From Diogma glabrata (lineage: Eukaryota; Arthropoda; Insecta; Diptera; Cylindrotomidae), in NCBI GenBank assembly GCA_963693315.1, contig OY856187.1, positions 115,614,843 through 115,678,842 of the forward strand: a stretch of 64,000 nt of DNA. Reading direction: 5' to 3'. Below are positions 44,453-54,308 of this stretch, piece by piece. The number at the start of each line of letters is the position of its first letter. The stretch's first letter is position 1. Under the pieces are notes generated by a model. That model saw nothing but the letters and a program-made list of their open reading frames with translations. It ran no database searches and had not been told where the DNA came from. The position numbers and the translations under genes are program-made.

Positions 44453-44942
44453 TATGGTGGGGTTACCTCGAATCACTAAACGTCTAAGAAAAAACACTGC
44501 CCATGTTTTATAAATTCATTTATTTATTATTAAAAAACACTTTACTTGATCACACGATTAATTTGAAATAAAAATTAAATTATGTGTGCAGCTCTAGGCT
44601 GCCCATTCCGATATATATTTTATATTATATTTTTCTTTCTTTTATGAACCTTTTCAGTTCTATTCTATTCGAATCATCATCACATTCCTTCGTTTACAAT
44701 TACTTATGAGAAAATAATTGTAATAGAATATTTTTATTTATTTAAACTATTTGTGAGAAAATAAATGTAATGTAATATTTTATTCATTAGAAATATTCTA
44801 GTTAGAAAATGTTAATTTGATATAAAACTTAATTCTGCAAATTTAAGTATTTTTATTTGAGTAAGTAACAATGTACGATGGTAAGTACTTAAACTTATTA
44901 TAGAGTTTAAATATACAAGGGTAAGTATTTAAGATCACTACA
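44453..44942 (-). repeat. 5' LTR of the young gypsy element
   Basis: 490 bp; I see two differences from 37874-38363 (one T/A near 44557, one C/T near 44674 in this copy). Confidence 0.93.
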
Positions 44943-44946
44943 AGTG

Positions 44947-46495
44947 CTTCAATTAGTTTTGCAGCCGATGAAAGGATGGAGATCGGTCTGTAAGATTCTC
45001 GCCTTTTCTTCAGGTTTTCCAAGTTTCAAGATGGAGCTTATTCTTGCTGTTTTCCAGTTATTTGGTCCCTGGAAAGTATTTAGCGATGTGTTGAGTGTGG
45101 TAGTGAGATAGTTCAATCCTTTGGGTTCAATGTGTTTTAGCATGATGACTCAGAAGCCGTCGGGTCCAATAGTTTGGATGACTTAGTTTTCTTTAAAGCA
45201 TTCCCAACTTCTTTTTTGGAAAATGTGATATCCTCTAAATTTTCAGTATTTAGTGTGCCCAGATGTCTCAATACTGACCTTGTTTTCTTTTCATGTTTAC
45301 AGCTTGGCTTTTCTGTAAACTGTGTGTTAAATTTAGTTGCGCATATCCTATGGTTTTTGGATGGGATATCATCTAAGGTGGTCATGCAGTTATTTCCCGG
45401 TTGTCGAGGATGAGTTAAGCTTTTTATGACCTTTCAGAGACCAAAACTTGACTTGCCTTGGACCAAAACTTGACTTACTCACTAGCTCTTTCTATTTAAT
45501 ACGTTTGTGTTCCGTAACTAACTTATTAAATTGATTATTTAGGTCCTTATTCTAGTGTCAGCTGGATCTGCCTTGCGGCTGTCATCTTTTCGAGTGGGAA
45601 GAACACAAGCTTCCTGTGGAACGTTTTTTTCATCTTTTGTATTCTGCCGGCTGGAAGGAAGCGATATCTAGCTTTATTAAAAATGTCTGAATTTTTTTCC
45701 ACCAGAGAGGGTGTTGTTCAGCAATGCTTTCGCCTCGTGAATCGGTGTTCAAGTGTGAGTGCCCTAGATCGAGGTGGGCGTTCCCATCTCCGAGAATTAG
45801 ACAGTCTTTTGTATAAAACAAATGTCCTATGGACGGTTCACAGCTGCTTACTGGTGGTATATAAATATTGACTAGAGTTATCTCTGTATTTCCGGATTTT
45901 ATTATTAACAACCTAGGTGATTATTAGTTCCCGGTACTGATGGCAATGGGCGGAAGCTAACGGTTTTGTGAATGATAAAGGCAAGGCCACCTTTGTCCAT
46001 CCCTCTATCTAGCCTTAAAATTCTATAATCACAGATATTATTAATAATCTTAGATCTAAAATTTAGTTTGGTTTCTTGCAAAACCGCGACTATTATGTCA
46101 TCTATCTTGTTTATGAGGCCATTGCAATTTAGTTGCATTATTTTCACATCGCTTGGGGTTTCTGGGTGTGTGTTCATTCCCTTTGTGTTCTGGTGCGAGA
46201 TCATGCTTGAATGTTGACTTGATACATGGCAACAGGGCGCTATATAATTTTTGGTCTATCCATTGCTTATGTGTGGCAAGGCCTGAGCAGTTCTTGAGAT
46301 GACACCATTCCTTACAGCTGTTACACTGGACGGATGTAGTGTTTGCCTTAAAATGTTTTTACATATTGTACAGTGCCATTTAGTTGGTTCAGAATTTCTT
46401 TCAATACCAGCCATGACGAGGAAGCGAGTTTGAAGCAGCGAGACCAGTGACAGCTGCTTCTTTATCCAAAAATTGGAGCGACGGAGTTGCACCTT
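44947..46495 (-). pseudogene. LINE C: zinc-binding N-terminus, endonuclease, RT start
   Basis: Minus-strand pieces from 46492 leftward: a WHCTICKNILRQ cysteine motif; endonuclease start IMQLNCNGLINKIDDIIVAV with QETKL and FIIHKTVSFRPL (46204-45905); VNIYIPPVSS and ILGDGNAHLDLGHS (45911-45630); and RT entry KTKSSKLLDPTASES and WKTARISSILKLGKPEEK (45385-44949). Every piece is in a different frame, so the copy is decayed. Jockey-group by motif. Continues at 37869 beyond the gypsy insertion. Confidence 0.75.
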
Positions 46496-46559
46496 CCGTT
46501 AGAATTGTTGTGATGGACCTGGGTCGAAACTGCGTTCCGAGTACTTCTGGGGCTTCCGT

Positions 46560-46690
46560 TCATCTTGAGAAGCGCTAATATTGTCACTGGTATGGCCCCT
46601 TATTGACTATGGTCTTGAGATTGTTTCGGGTTCTATGAATGATACCTTTATAGTGCAGCGGAGAGCCTTTAATTATGCTACTAAATTTGT
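46560..46690 (+). pseudogene. LINE B-like RT tail fragment
   Basis: Plus-strand frame LVWPLIDYGLEIVSGSMNDT and VQRRAFNYATKFVY, a post-RT block of Jockey-group LINEs. It is cut by the LINE A copy 4 insertion at 46692. Confidence 0.65.
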
Positions 46691-46691
46691 A

Positions 46692-47553
46692 TATTTTTTT
46701 TTTTTTTTTTTTTTTAATAAAATGTGTTGTGTAATAGGGTTTAGAATATGTGTCACAACAACACATAAATACCTTTTAAGACCTAGGTCTAGACCTGGGT
46801 CCCACAACAACCGGCGTTCTGAGGTGTAGATTAACGCTTTTTTTAAACATCTGTGGGTTGAAGCCACCTGAGACTAAGTGTTCCGGCAAACTATTCCATT
46901 TGTACGCAGTTCGGACAAAGAAGTCTCTCTGCGATCTGCCAGTATGACAGCGCGGGATCTTTACCGTTTCACTGGTTGCGGCAGCCGATTGCCGAGTGGA
47001 ACGGGGGTAAGAATAAGTTTGAGGCATGATGCCGCTGATTTCATCTGAGCACTGCTGATGACGATATTTGTAAAAAACAACGAGGTCAGCAACAGTGCGA
47101 CGATGTTGTAGGGAATCAAGTTTTGATGTCAAAGTTCGATCACCTACAATTCGTATAGCTCGCTTTTGAACAGAGTCCAAGAGGGCCAAGATGGAAACAG
47201 AGGCAGCACCCCAAACTTGACAGCAGTACTCCAGACAGGGACGAATATAGGACTTATAAACATGGAGCAATTGGTATGGAGTGAAAAATTTTTTGCATCT
47301 ATTTAGGAGGCCGAGTTTTTTAGACGCGCTTTTTGCCATCGCCATTACATGATCGTTCCAGAGTAGGTCATTTGAAACTGTGACACCCAATAAACGAATG
47401 TTTTTACATTCACCTATTGGTTCATCACACATACTAAATAAAATATCTTTGGGGAACTCGGTCTTTAATCTGGAAACAATCAACAGCTGTGTTTTGGTGG
47501 AGTTGAAATTGACAAGGTTTTGGTCACCCCAGTCGGCGACTTTATTCAGGTCA
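46692..47553 (-). mobile_element. LINE family A, copy 4
   Basis: T run at 46692-46712, then the 3' UTR with the near-palindrome and an open C-terminal frame (47483-46776). 5'-truncated at 47553. Nearly identical to window positions 1-130 where they overlap, so it is a recent insertion. Confidence 0.9.
46776..47483 (-). CDS. LINE A ORF2 C-terminal part, open
   Basis: 235 codons without interruption: LLGVTVSNDLLWNDHVMAMA, NRCKKFFTPYQLLHVYKSYI, RPCLEYCCQVWGAA and a FFVRTAYKWNSLPEHLVS end block typical of CR1/Jockey-group ORF2 C-termini. It lacks the catalytic RT part, so it is non-functional alone. Confidence 0.75.
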   Translation of the reverse strand: MIVSRLKTEFPKDILFSMCDEPIGECKNIRLLGVTVSNDLLWNDHVMAMAKSASKKLGLLNRCKKFFTPYQLLHVYKSYIRPCLEYCCQVWGAASVSILALLDSVQKRAIRIVGDRTLTSKLDSLQHRRTVADLVVFYKYRHQQCSDEISGIMPQTYSYPRSTRQSAAATSETVKIPRCHTGRSQRDFFVRTAYKWNSLPEHLVSGGFNPQMFKKSVNLHLRTPVVVGPRSRPRS

Positions 47554-49763
47554 TAGCTTAAAACCTAGAGATCATATATCCCCTTTTGTCCCTGATCTTA
47601 GCATACAGAAGTTGGATATTATCAGCAAAAAGATGAACCATAGAAAAGCGACAAACTTTGGAAATATCATTGATAAACATTGAAAACAACAAAGGTCCCA
47701 AAATATATATATTTTGTCTTGACTGTGCCATTTCAAAATCTGGTTCCCTGTTCATCATTGATGTATTGTAAATGCGACATTATCAGTTCGGGAGAGATCA
47801 CATTCAACCATAGTTTTTAGAAGTTTGAAAACGAGCTTCATTAGTCCATAATCCTCAACAATTTTTTTAACTATAGTTGGAAAAAGACTTGCAGTTCAAT
47901 TTTCTTCAAGTAATATATAAATTCTATTTGCTACTGCTACTGAGTGTGGATTCTGATCGGTTTTGTGACTTTTTTGTCTAATTCTACAAAAACTTTTGTC
48001 AATTCTGCAAAAAACCCCGCAATATATATAACTAAAACATTTAAATTGCATGAATTTCTTTCAGACAAACGTTTATCGTTTAGTTTTTTTCTTGTGTAAA
48101 TTTGGCAAAAACAAAATTTTATTATGTCTTATTTTTGTCTAGACGTTGAAAAAAAATTGACAAAGTCGATTAGAAACACTCTGCTGCATGCTCGTAATTT
48201 TGTAGAATTTGTAAAAAGTTGGAAGTTCATGTCGAGTCATGATAATATTTTTTAATTGCTATACCTAAAATTTAAAAAATATATAGTTTTTTGTTTGTTT
48301 TATTATGCCCTTGTCCGATAATATAGGCTGGAAAAAATTGAAAATCATATTTGATTTTAATTTATTCCAAATTACTCTGTAAATTGTTCTTCGGCAACCG
48401 GTTTATCCCAAGGTGAAGTAAACGGTATTTGAAACATATTGAAGATTTGAACGAAACCAGGATACGTTTCGGGGGATATTACTTCTACTTAGGCGCCGAG
48501 ATTTTTATTTGATATAGAAATCACTCACTGATCAAGATCAAAACTGTCCCTTTTACTTCATTTACGGGCCTCCGAAATTATAATTATTATTTTTTAATTT
48601 ATTCATGTGGATTCTTTGAAATTGTATAATGTATATCAAAAATAACATTAAACGTCATTTGAATTGCAACATATGCAAAAGTGTATTTTTGTACGGTTTT
48701 TTCTACGGTCTTTATCTTAGTCCCGGGACCTGATTTTCAAAAAAAATTTTGTAATTTGCTTCTCAAGCTATCCTAAAAAAAACAATCCGCTTGCTCCTTA
48801 AAGTTCAAGTAATCGTGCCCACATATACAAGCTTGTAATCTAGATTACCTTTTGTCATATACATATGATTTTAATATATGGCATGCACATAGCATAAACA
48901 TTGACATTTTTGTCATATTTAACACAAAATTCATCGTTTAAGCCGGGCATTCACATAAAACAACAAACAGAATTTCATACAAATTTGACAGCAAAAAATT
49001 CTGTTTCAGTAAAATTTGTATGGAATTCATTGTTTTTGTGAATTTTAGCCTTTACAATGCTTTCTTCCACAAACTTTATTTTTTTTTTTTTTTAGGATGA
49101 TGCTTCGGAGTATTTTATTTATTTTATTTATTTATTTATTTATTTGACAGTAAGTAAGCTATGAAAGCTTCTATTTACAGTATATTACATCACAAATGTC
49201 ACTTAATATATACAACTTAATAATATAATAATTTATATAAATTTTTACTTTAAGTTAAGGGAGGAAAACAATTACATCAGAATAATGACTAGAATCATGA
49301 AAGATACTTAAACTAATGTGTGATTTGACTAGAAATATGAATTAATATAAACGAAATACCACTAAGTAACAAAAATAAAAAATGAATCATTGCCTATAGA
49401 TCAATAAAAATATGATTATACTTATAACACTATTACCAAACTACTTAAAAACAGATCAACACGGATCAACACTATATTAGTTCATATCGTCGCTTCAATA
49501 ATGAAACAACGTATGCCATCTATACGTTGCTTTTATATAATAGGCGCGCTGCATTCCCCACAAGGGCATCTCTGAATTGGCGCTTTTACACTTTCGAACC
49601 ATTCTATGACTGGGGGTAAGAATTAATAAATTACAAATTAACGTCCATGCAAATGCATGCGCAATCAAACTTTAAACTCAAACATCTCGAAACTACACCT
49701 CTGCGTATACGTCATTTCATCATTAAAACGACGATATATAAGTTCAATACTCACTGATCGCAA

Positions 49764-52595
49764 TTATATACATTTTTCAAATTCAAAATGTCTTTTACAT
49801 GAATTGCTAAACTTTTCTAAAGATAAACAAGATCGGATCGAATTAGGAAGTTCATTGTATTTTTTAATACCAAGGACAAAGAAGGAGTAATTCATGATCC
49901 GATATGTATTACAAGGTAGCTTAATATGATTTGTGCGTTCAGAGTTAAAAAATTCAATTTTATTAAATAGATATGGGGGGGAATGACTAGATATCAACTT
50001 TTTAATAAACAAACATATGCGCAAATCGTAGAATTTGTCAATGTCACATCCAAGAACTGTTTTATTAACAGACGAGATATGATCAAACTTACGAAGGGAA
50101 TATATAAATCTTACGCAGGAATTGAATAGCATTCTCAACATATCCATACAATACCCATGCATACCATACATAACGACATCACAATATAGAAAGTGCTGCA
50201 GAATGAACGTCATAAATAATTTATGTCTCAGTTTAATGCTTGCAAAACCCGTTAGTTTCCAAAATACGCGTAATATATTATAGACTCTGGTGCAAATTTT
50301 AGATATATGGTCATCCCAAGTTAAGGTACAGTTTATGAGTAATCCCAAATCAAGGACACTATCGGAATAAGGAATTTTTACATTATTTAAAATCAACTCA
50401 GGGAATTCATTACTCGGTAGCTTATTCTTATAGATTAAAATAGCTTGGGTTTTCTTAGCGTTCAAAATCAAATCGTTTTCTATGGACCACTCAAGTATTT
50501 TTTGCAAATCCTCATTTAGCTTACGAACACATAACAACTTATTACTTAATTTGTCGCAAATGTACACCTGCACATCATCAGCGTAGATGTGAAATTCGGA
50601 ATTCCTTATGCAATTGGCTATGTCATTTATGAAAAGCGAGAACAAGATAGGTCCTAGGACGGATCCTTGAGGAACTCCACAGTGCAGTGACATTATTTCA
50701 GATAGAACATTATCAATTACAACAATTTGCGATCTGCCAGTTAAGTACGAATAAATGAGCCTGCAAGCAGAAGGTGAAAAATTAAAAAGAGATGAAAGTT
50801 TACGACAAAGTTTTTTATGGTTAATTGAATCAAATGCCTTCGAAAAATCAAGCAGCGCGAGTACCGTGAACTTATTTGCGTCAGCATTACGACGTATATC
50901 GTCTACAATATGTAGTAGAGCTGTAGCTGTACTATGACTAATCCTATACGCTGATTGATGTTTACAAAGCAGTTTGTATCTGTTCAAATATTGTACAATT
51001 TGGGTTTTAATTACTATCTCAAAAGCTTTAGAGAGAGTAGGCAAGGCACTTATTGGTCTAAGGTCAGACATAGACCGAGGATTTTTAACTTTAGGAATTG
51101 GTGTTATCTTAGCTGTTTTCCAACAAGTCGGAAAAAACGATTTAGTAATAATGTTATTGAAAATATACAAAAGAAAAGAAGAAATTTCGGGAAGAATTAA
51201 TTTGATGAATTTTAATGAGATATTATCAAGACCAGTCGCGTTAGATTTAATTGAATTGACAGCAAAGAACAATTGTTCATGTGTTATATGTTCAAAGGCA
51301 AGATTTGGAGTGTTAGCATCAATTTCCGGAAAAACAGGGTCAATATGCGAATCGTGCGAAGGTTGGATAGGAACAGCAGAGCAGTAATAGCTATTTAAAT
51401 CATTAGGCTTAAAAGGAATTACCTGGTGTTCATTATCTTTACCAATACCAAGGCTTTTTACATTGTTCCAGAACATCTTAGGTGGCAGCTCCGGGTTTAG
51501 TTTTTTATTCAAATGTTCATTTTTCGACTTCCGGATTAATGCGGTAACAATATTTCTCAGCCGTACATAGTTTATCCGATTTTGATCAGAGCGAGTTCTG
51601 ACCCACTTATTGTATGCCCTATTTCGTTCTGTAATTTTTATTTTGATGTTAGTAGTGAACCATTCTGGTTCCTTTAAATTAACACATATTTTCCTAATCG
51701 GGACGAATTTCTCGAACATATCAATTACTAGCATATTGAAATGCTCAAGTTGGCTGTCAATATCAGTTAAATCATAAATAATATTCCACGGTAATCTTGT
51801 ACAGTATGAGATGAGTTCATCAATATTAACATTTTTATAATCACGGAAAGTTATTATCCTCTGGGATTGATTTGGCGTAGCATCATATGAGAAGAATACA
51901 AGATCATGATGAGATATTCCGGGGAGAGATATTTGATTAAGAAAGTTTACTTTGTTAGTATTACATAACACAAGATCCAGCAAGGATGAGCTAGTTGACG
52001 AGAAGTGCGTGGGTTCAGAATTAATTAGACTTACAGAGAATCTATCTAGAATGCTTTTAAATAATCCACATCCAGGTTTAGAAGAAAGCATATCATAATT
52101 AAAATCACCAACTAAAATGAAATCGGAATAAATTATTGAAAATTCATTAAGTATTTTTTCCAATTCAGTTGTAAAATTGATTCTGGGTGGGTTGTATGCA
52201 ACACCCAACAAGATTTTATCATTAGGAAATGACAGTTCAATGCATATAACATCAAAGTCCTTATTTGTCGACTCATAAATCATTCTTGCTGGAATAGTAC
52301 ACCTAACATATATGCAGACACCGCCACCCCGTTTGCGTAATCTGTCATTACGAAAAATATTGAATCCTTCTAAACTCACAGCCTTGTTCGTTATGTATGA
52401 TTTAAGCCATGTCTCAGAGACACATATTGCATCAACATTTACATTCGCAAAGATTGATCTTATCTCGTCGATCTTAGGTAATATACTCGCGGAATTTAGA
52501 TGACAAATGTTTATGTTTTTTCGATGATTTAAAGTAGATTTTAATACGATATTGGGGATACACACTTCACAGGATAAGTTATTTTGCTTAGCCAA
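49764..52595 (-). CDS. LINE D ORF2: endonuclease and reverse transcriptase, 943 aa
   Basis: Uninterrupted. The AP-type endonuclease occupies about residues 28-240: NICHLNSASILPKIDEIRSI, SETWL, GGGVCIYVR, LVGDFNYDML and GISHHDLVF. RT spans about residues 440-720: [75 protein letters not shown] (about residue 640) and the catalytic YADDVQVYI (about 670). A cysteine-bearing C-terminal domain follows. It makes cDNA by nicking the target and priming from it. Length is normal for the group. Confidence 0.93.
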   Translation of the reverse strand: MAKQNNLSCEVCIPNIVLKSTLNHRKNINICHLNSASILPKIDEIRSIFANVNVDAICVSETWLKSYITNKAVSLEGFNIFRNDRLRKRGGGVCIYVRCTIPARMIYESTNKDFDVICIELSFPNDKILLGVAYNPPRINFTTELEKILNEFSIIYSDFILVGDFNYDMLSSKPGCGLFKSILDRFSVSLINSEPTHFSSTSSSLLDLVLCNTNKVNFLNQISLPGISHHDLVFFSYDATPNQSQRIITFRDYKNVNIDELISYCTRLPWNIIYDLTDIDSQLEHFNMLVIDMFEKFVPIRKICVNLKEPEWFTTNIKIKITERNRAYNKWVRTRSDQNRINYVRLRNIVTALIRKSKNEHLNKKLNPELPPKMFWNNVKSLGIGKDNEHQVIPFKPNDLNSYYCSAVPIQPSHDSHIDPVFPEIDANTPNLAFEHITHEQLFFAVNSIKSNATGLDNISLKFIKLILPEISSFLLYIFNNIITKSFFPTCWKTAKITPIPKVKNPRSMSDLRPISALPTLSKAFEIVIKTQIVQYLNRYKLLCKHQSAYRISHSTATALLHIVDDIRRNADANKFTVLALLDFSKAFDSINHKKLCRKLSSLFNFSPSACRLIYSYLTGRSQIVVIDNVLSEIMSLHCGVPQGSVLGPILFSLFINDIANCIRNSEFHIYADDVQVYICDKLSNKLLCVRKLNEDLQKILEWSIENDLILNAKKTQAILIYKNKLPSNEFPELILNNVKIPYSDSVLDLGLLINCTLTWDDHISKICTRVYNILRVFWKLTGFASIKLRHKLFMTFILQHFLYCDVVMYGMHGYCMDMLRMLFNSCVRFIYSLRKFDHISSVNKTVLGCDIDKFYDLRICLFIKKLISSHSPPYLFNKIEFFNSERTNHIKLPCNTYRIMNYSFFVLGIKKYNELPNSIRSCLSLEKFSNSCKRHFEFEKCI

Positions 52596-52629
52596 AGTGA
52601 TATTATTTTGATCTAATGAAAAACCGCGA

Positions 52630-53838
52630 TCAGAGAGCGCAATTAGTTACTAAATTTGTATAATCCGTATTGTTCTGAATTTTTTTAATTTTACCAAGTA
52701 AAATCGGACAGGAAGAGCTATCTGCCCTATAACTTATCGAATTACTTAGATTGAACTTATTATTAAGATATATACAATTATTACATTTGATTACATTGCT
52801 GTTACATTCCCGGAATGGATGATAACCACCACATTTAGCACAAATAGCAACATTAATGCAGTCTTTTGAATTGTGGTGATATCGTTGACAGTTATAGCAT
52901 CGTAAAACATAAACGTCCTCTTTGACATAGATTGAGTCCCAACCGATATTAATGTATCTATTCACTAATTTATTAAAAGCATTACCTGACACCTCAACAG
53001 ACATCATCCATTTCTGCGTTGTTTTATTCATCTTTGAAAACAAAATTTTCATTTCATCAGCGTCGTCAATGAAATGATTAACCTCTTTTAACTCCTTTAA
53101 TAACTCCAGAGCATCATTATATTGTCTCGCCAGTCCTTGTAGGAATAATCGTGGGCGCCGGATTTTTGTGCGAGAAATTTCATACGAATTACTCAGCTTA
53201 CTCTTCGCCTCATCTTCGAAACGTTGATTTTCTTGTTCACTATTTGTTTTGACAAGGACGGAACCATTGGAGATGTTTTTTACTAATGATACTCCGACAT
53301 TAATTGTGTTAGGAATAATTTTGGATTTTATATCATTCCTGGTGGTGTCGATGTCCTGTCGAGCCTTAGGCTTGATTATAATGCCTTGTAGATTGGTAGC
53401 AGATACACTTTTCCTGCTACTTATGATGCCAGATTTAACCGCATCAGCATACGACTTGTTGTCTCCAGAGCAACATACACCAGACACTAACTTATTTTCA
53501 ATTCCTTGTATTTTTTCATTAATGTTACTAATAGCACCCAGAATATTTGCCTCAGCATCGTACACAATACTAGATTGAACCCCGGCAGCATTTAAATTAG
53601 ATTTGATCCACGTGTCAAAAATTGTTCTATCATCATCACATAACCACAAAACCGAACTACCTAGTTCTTCAATTTTTTTATATTTTGCGTCAGAAATCCC
53701 AATGCATTTTCTGTGATACCACTCACCACACCTTCCTTCACATTGTAAGGCTTTGCATACGTCCGTTACTTCTTTTTCACATTTTTTACATAAACATTTT
53801 TCAACATTGACATTTCCACAAACTTTATTATCCGCCAT
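52630..53838 (-). CDS. LINE D ORF1: PHD-like finger and zinc knuckles, 402 aa
   Basis: N-terminal PHD-type zinc finger at about residues 13-70 (CLCKKCEKEV, CEGRCGEWYHRKCIGI, then WLCDDD). The middle is basic and RRM-like. Towards the C-terminus are three closely spaced cysteine knuckles (CYNCQRYHHNSKDC, CAKCGGYHPFREC, CNNC). PHD plus CCHC ORF1 proteins occur in CR1 and Jockey-group LINEs and probably bind the element RNA, perhaps chromatin too. The start at MADNKVCGNVN leaves a 45-nt leader. Confidence 0.88.
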   Translation of the reverse strand: MADNKVCGNVNVEKCLCKKCEKEVTDVCKALQCEGRCGEWYHRKCIGISDAKYKKIEELGSSVLWLCDDDRTIFDTWIKSNLNAAGVQSSIVYDAEANILGAISNINEKIQGIENKLVSGVCCSGDNKSYADAVKSGIISSRKSVSATNLQGIIIKPKARQDIDTTRNDIKSKIIPNTINVGVSLVKNISNGSVLVKTNSEQENQRFEDEAKSKLSNSYEISRTKIRRPRLFLQGLARQYNDALELLKELKEVNHFIDDADEMKILFSKMNKTTQKWMMSVEVSGNAFNKLVNRYINIGWDSIYVKEDVYVLRCYNCQRYHHNSKDCINVAICAKCGGYHPFRECNSNVIKCNNCIYLNNKFNLSNSISYRADSSSCPILLGKIKKIQNNTDYTNLVTNCAL

Positions 53839-54119
53839 CTTAACTTACCGTGAGTATCTTCAGTACCTTCAGTGAATCTTCTACTACCTTATTAAAAATA
53901 ATCAACCACAGCATATATTAAATCTTAAATTGGGTTTTTGACCCAATAAAAGTCCCACAAATTGAATAATAAATTATTAAACAGAATAGAATTGCAAATT
54001 TTTTTCCATTATAAAAATTGTCAATAAATTCTATTGTCTACTTATCAAAGCCTGTGTTTGTTGATATGATAGTCGATGCGGTACACCGTATTACTATAGC
54101 GATGCAATGCGTTAATATA

Positions 54120-54222
54120 TTAGAGCCCGCATTAATAGTGCGGTGTACCGCGTTATTATTGCGGTATACCGCATTATTATTGCGACATATCGCCTTATTA
54201 TTGCGGTACACCACGCATATAC
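54120..54222. repeat. GCGGTATACCGC subterminal repeats, right
   Basis: Mirror image of 26056-26157: palindromic GCGGTATACCGC units spaced by TTATTATT. Confidence 0.85.
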
Positions 54223-54308
54223 CGCGGACCGTGTAGATAGTCACAGCCATGAATTACTTGCAACTAGGAAATTACGCATATGTCAACATTTTAAATTTAT
54301 GTTTTGTG

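Larger units (their letters stand above)
37874..44942 (-). mobile_element. Young Ty3/gypsy retrotransposon, TSD AGTG
   Basis: Two 490-bp LTRs of identical length (37874-38363 and 44453-44942) in which I see only two differences, flanked by AGTG (37870-37873, 44943-44946). On the minus strand, in order: LTR, TGGCGACTTTGCC at the primer-binding position, a small membrane-protein ORF, gag, pol in the -1 frame (protease, RT, RNase H, integrase), purine tract, LTR. The pol frame has just one homopolymer shift and one stop. Very recent insertion into LINE C. No env is seen. Confidence 0.93.
49081..53883 (-). mobile_element. Full-length two-ORF LINE D (CR1/Jockey group)
   Basis: Minus-strand element with a 5' leader of about 45 nt, intact ORF1, 34-nt spacer, intact ORF2, a 3' UTR of about 680 nt containing several AATAAA signals, and a poly(A) tail (T run at 49079-49093). 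Inserted into the right arm of the giant element; the left arm shows the empty site at about 29022-29030. Both frames look intact, making this the best candidate for an active element in the window. Confidence 0.9.
26031..54248. mobile_element. 28.2 kb giant inverted-repeat transposon, TSD ATGAATTAC
   Basis: Both ends carry GGCTGTGACTATCTACACGG in inverted orientation, flanked by the perfect 9-bp direct repeat ATGAATTAC (26022-26030 and 54249-54257). The arms extend inward about 1.9 kb after removing nested insertions: left 26031-26215, 28841-29939 and 31421-32035; right 54248-53884 and 49080-47597. A 9-bp duplication with long inverted repeats fits MULE or foldback (FB) elements. The core contains no recognisable MULE transposase. 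It is filled with other elements, so mobilisation would have needed a helper. Confidence 0.8.
47597..54248. repeat. Right arm of the giant element
   Basis: Inverted match to 26031-32035. Its inner end is LINE B sequence (GPLLFSMFINDISKVCRFSM on the minus strand, 47758-47600). LINE D is inserted at 49081-53883. At this arm the sites of the gypsy and hAT-like insertions of the left arm are empty. Confidence 0.85.

Noticed and set aside
26031..54248. Explaining the 28 kb inverted structure purely as an assembly palindrome
   Set aside because: The two arms carry different nested insertions and scattered substitutions, and a 9-bp direct repeat flanks the block. A false palindrome would be identical and lack a target duplication.
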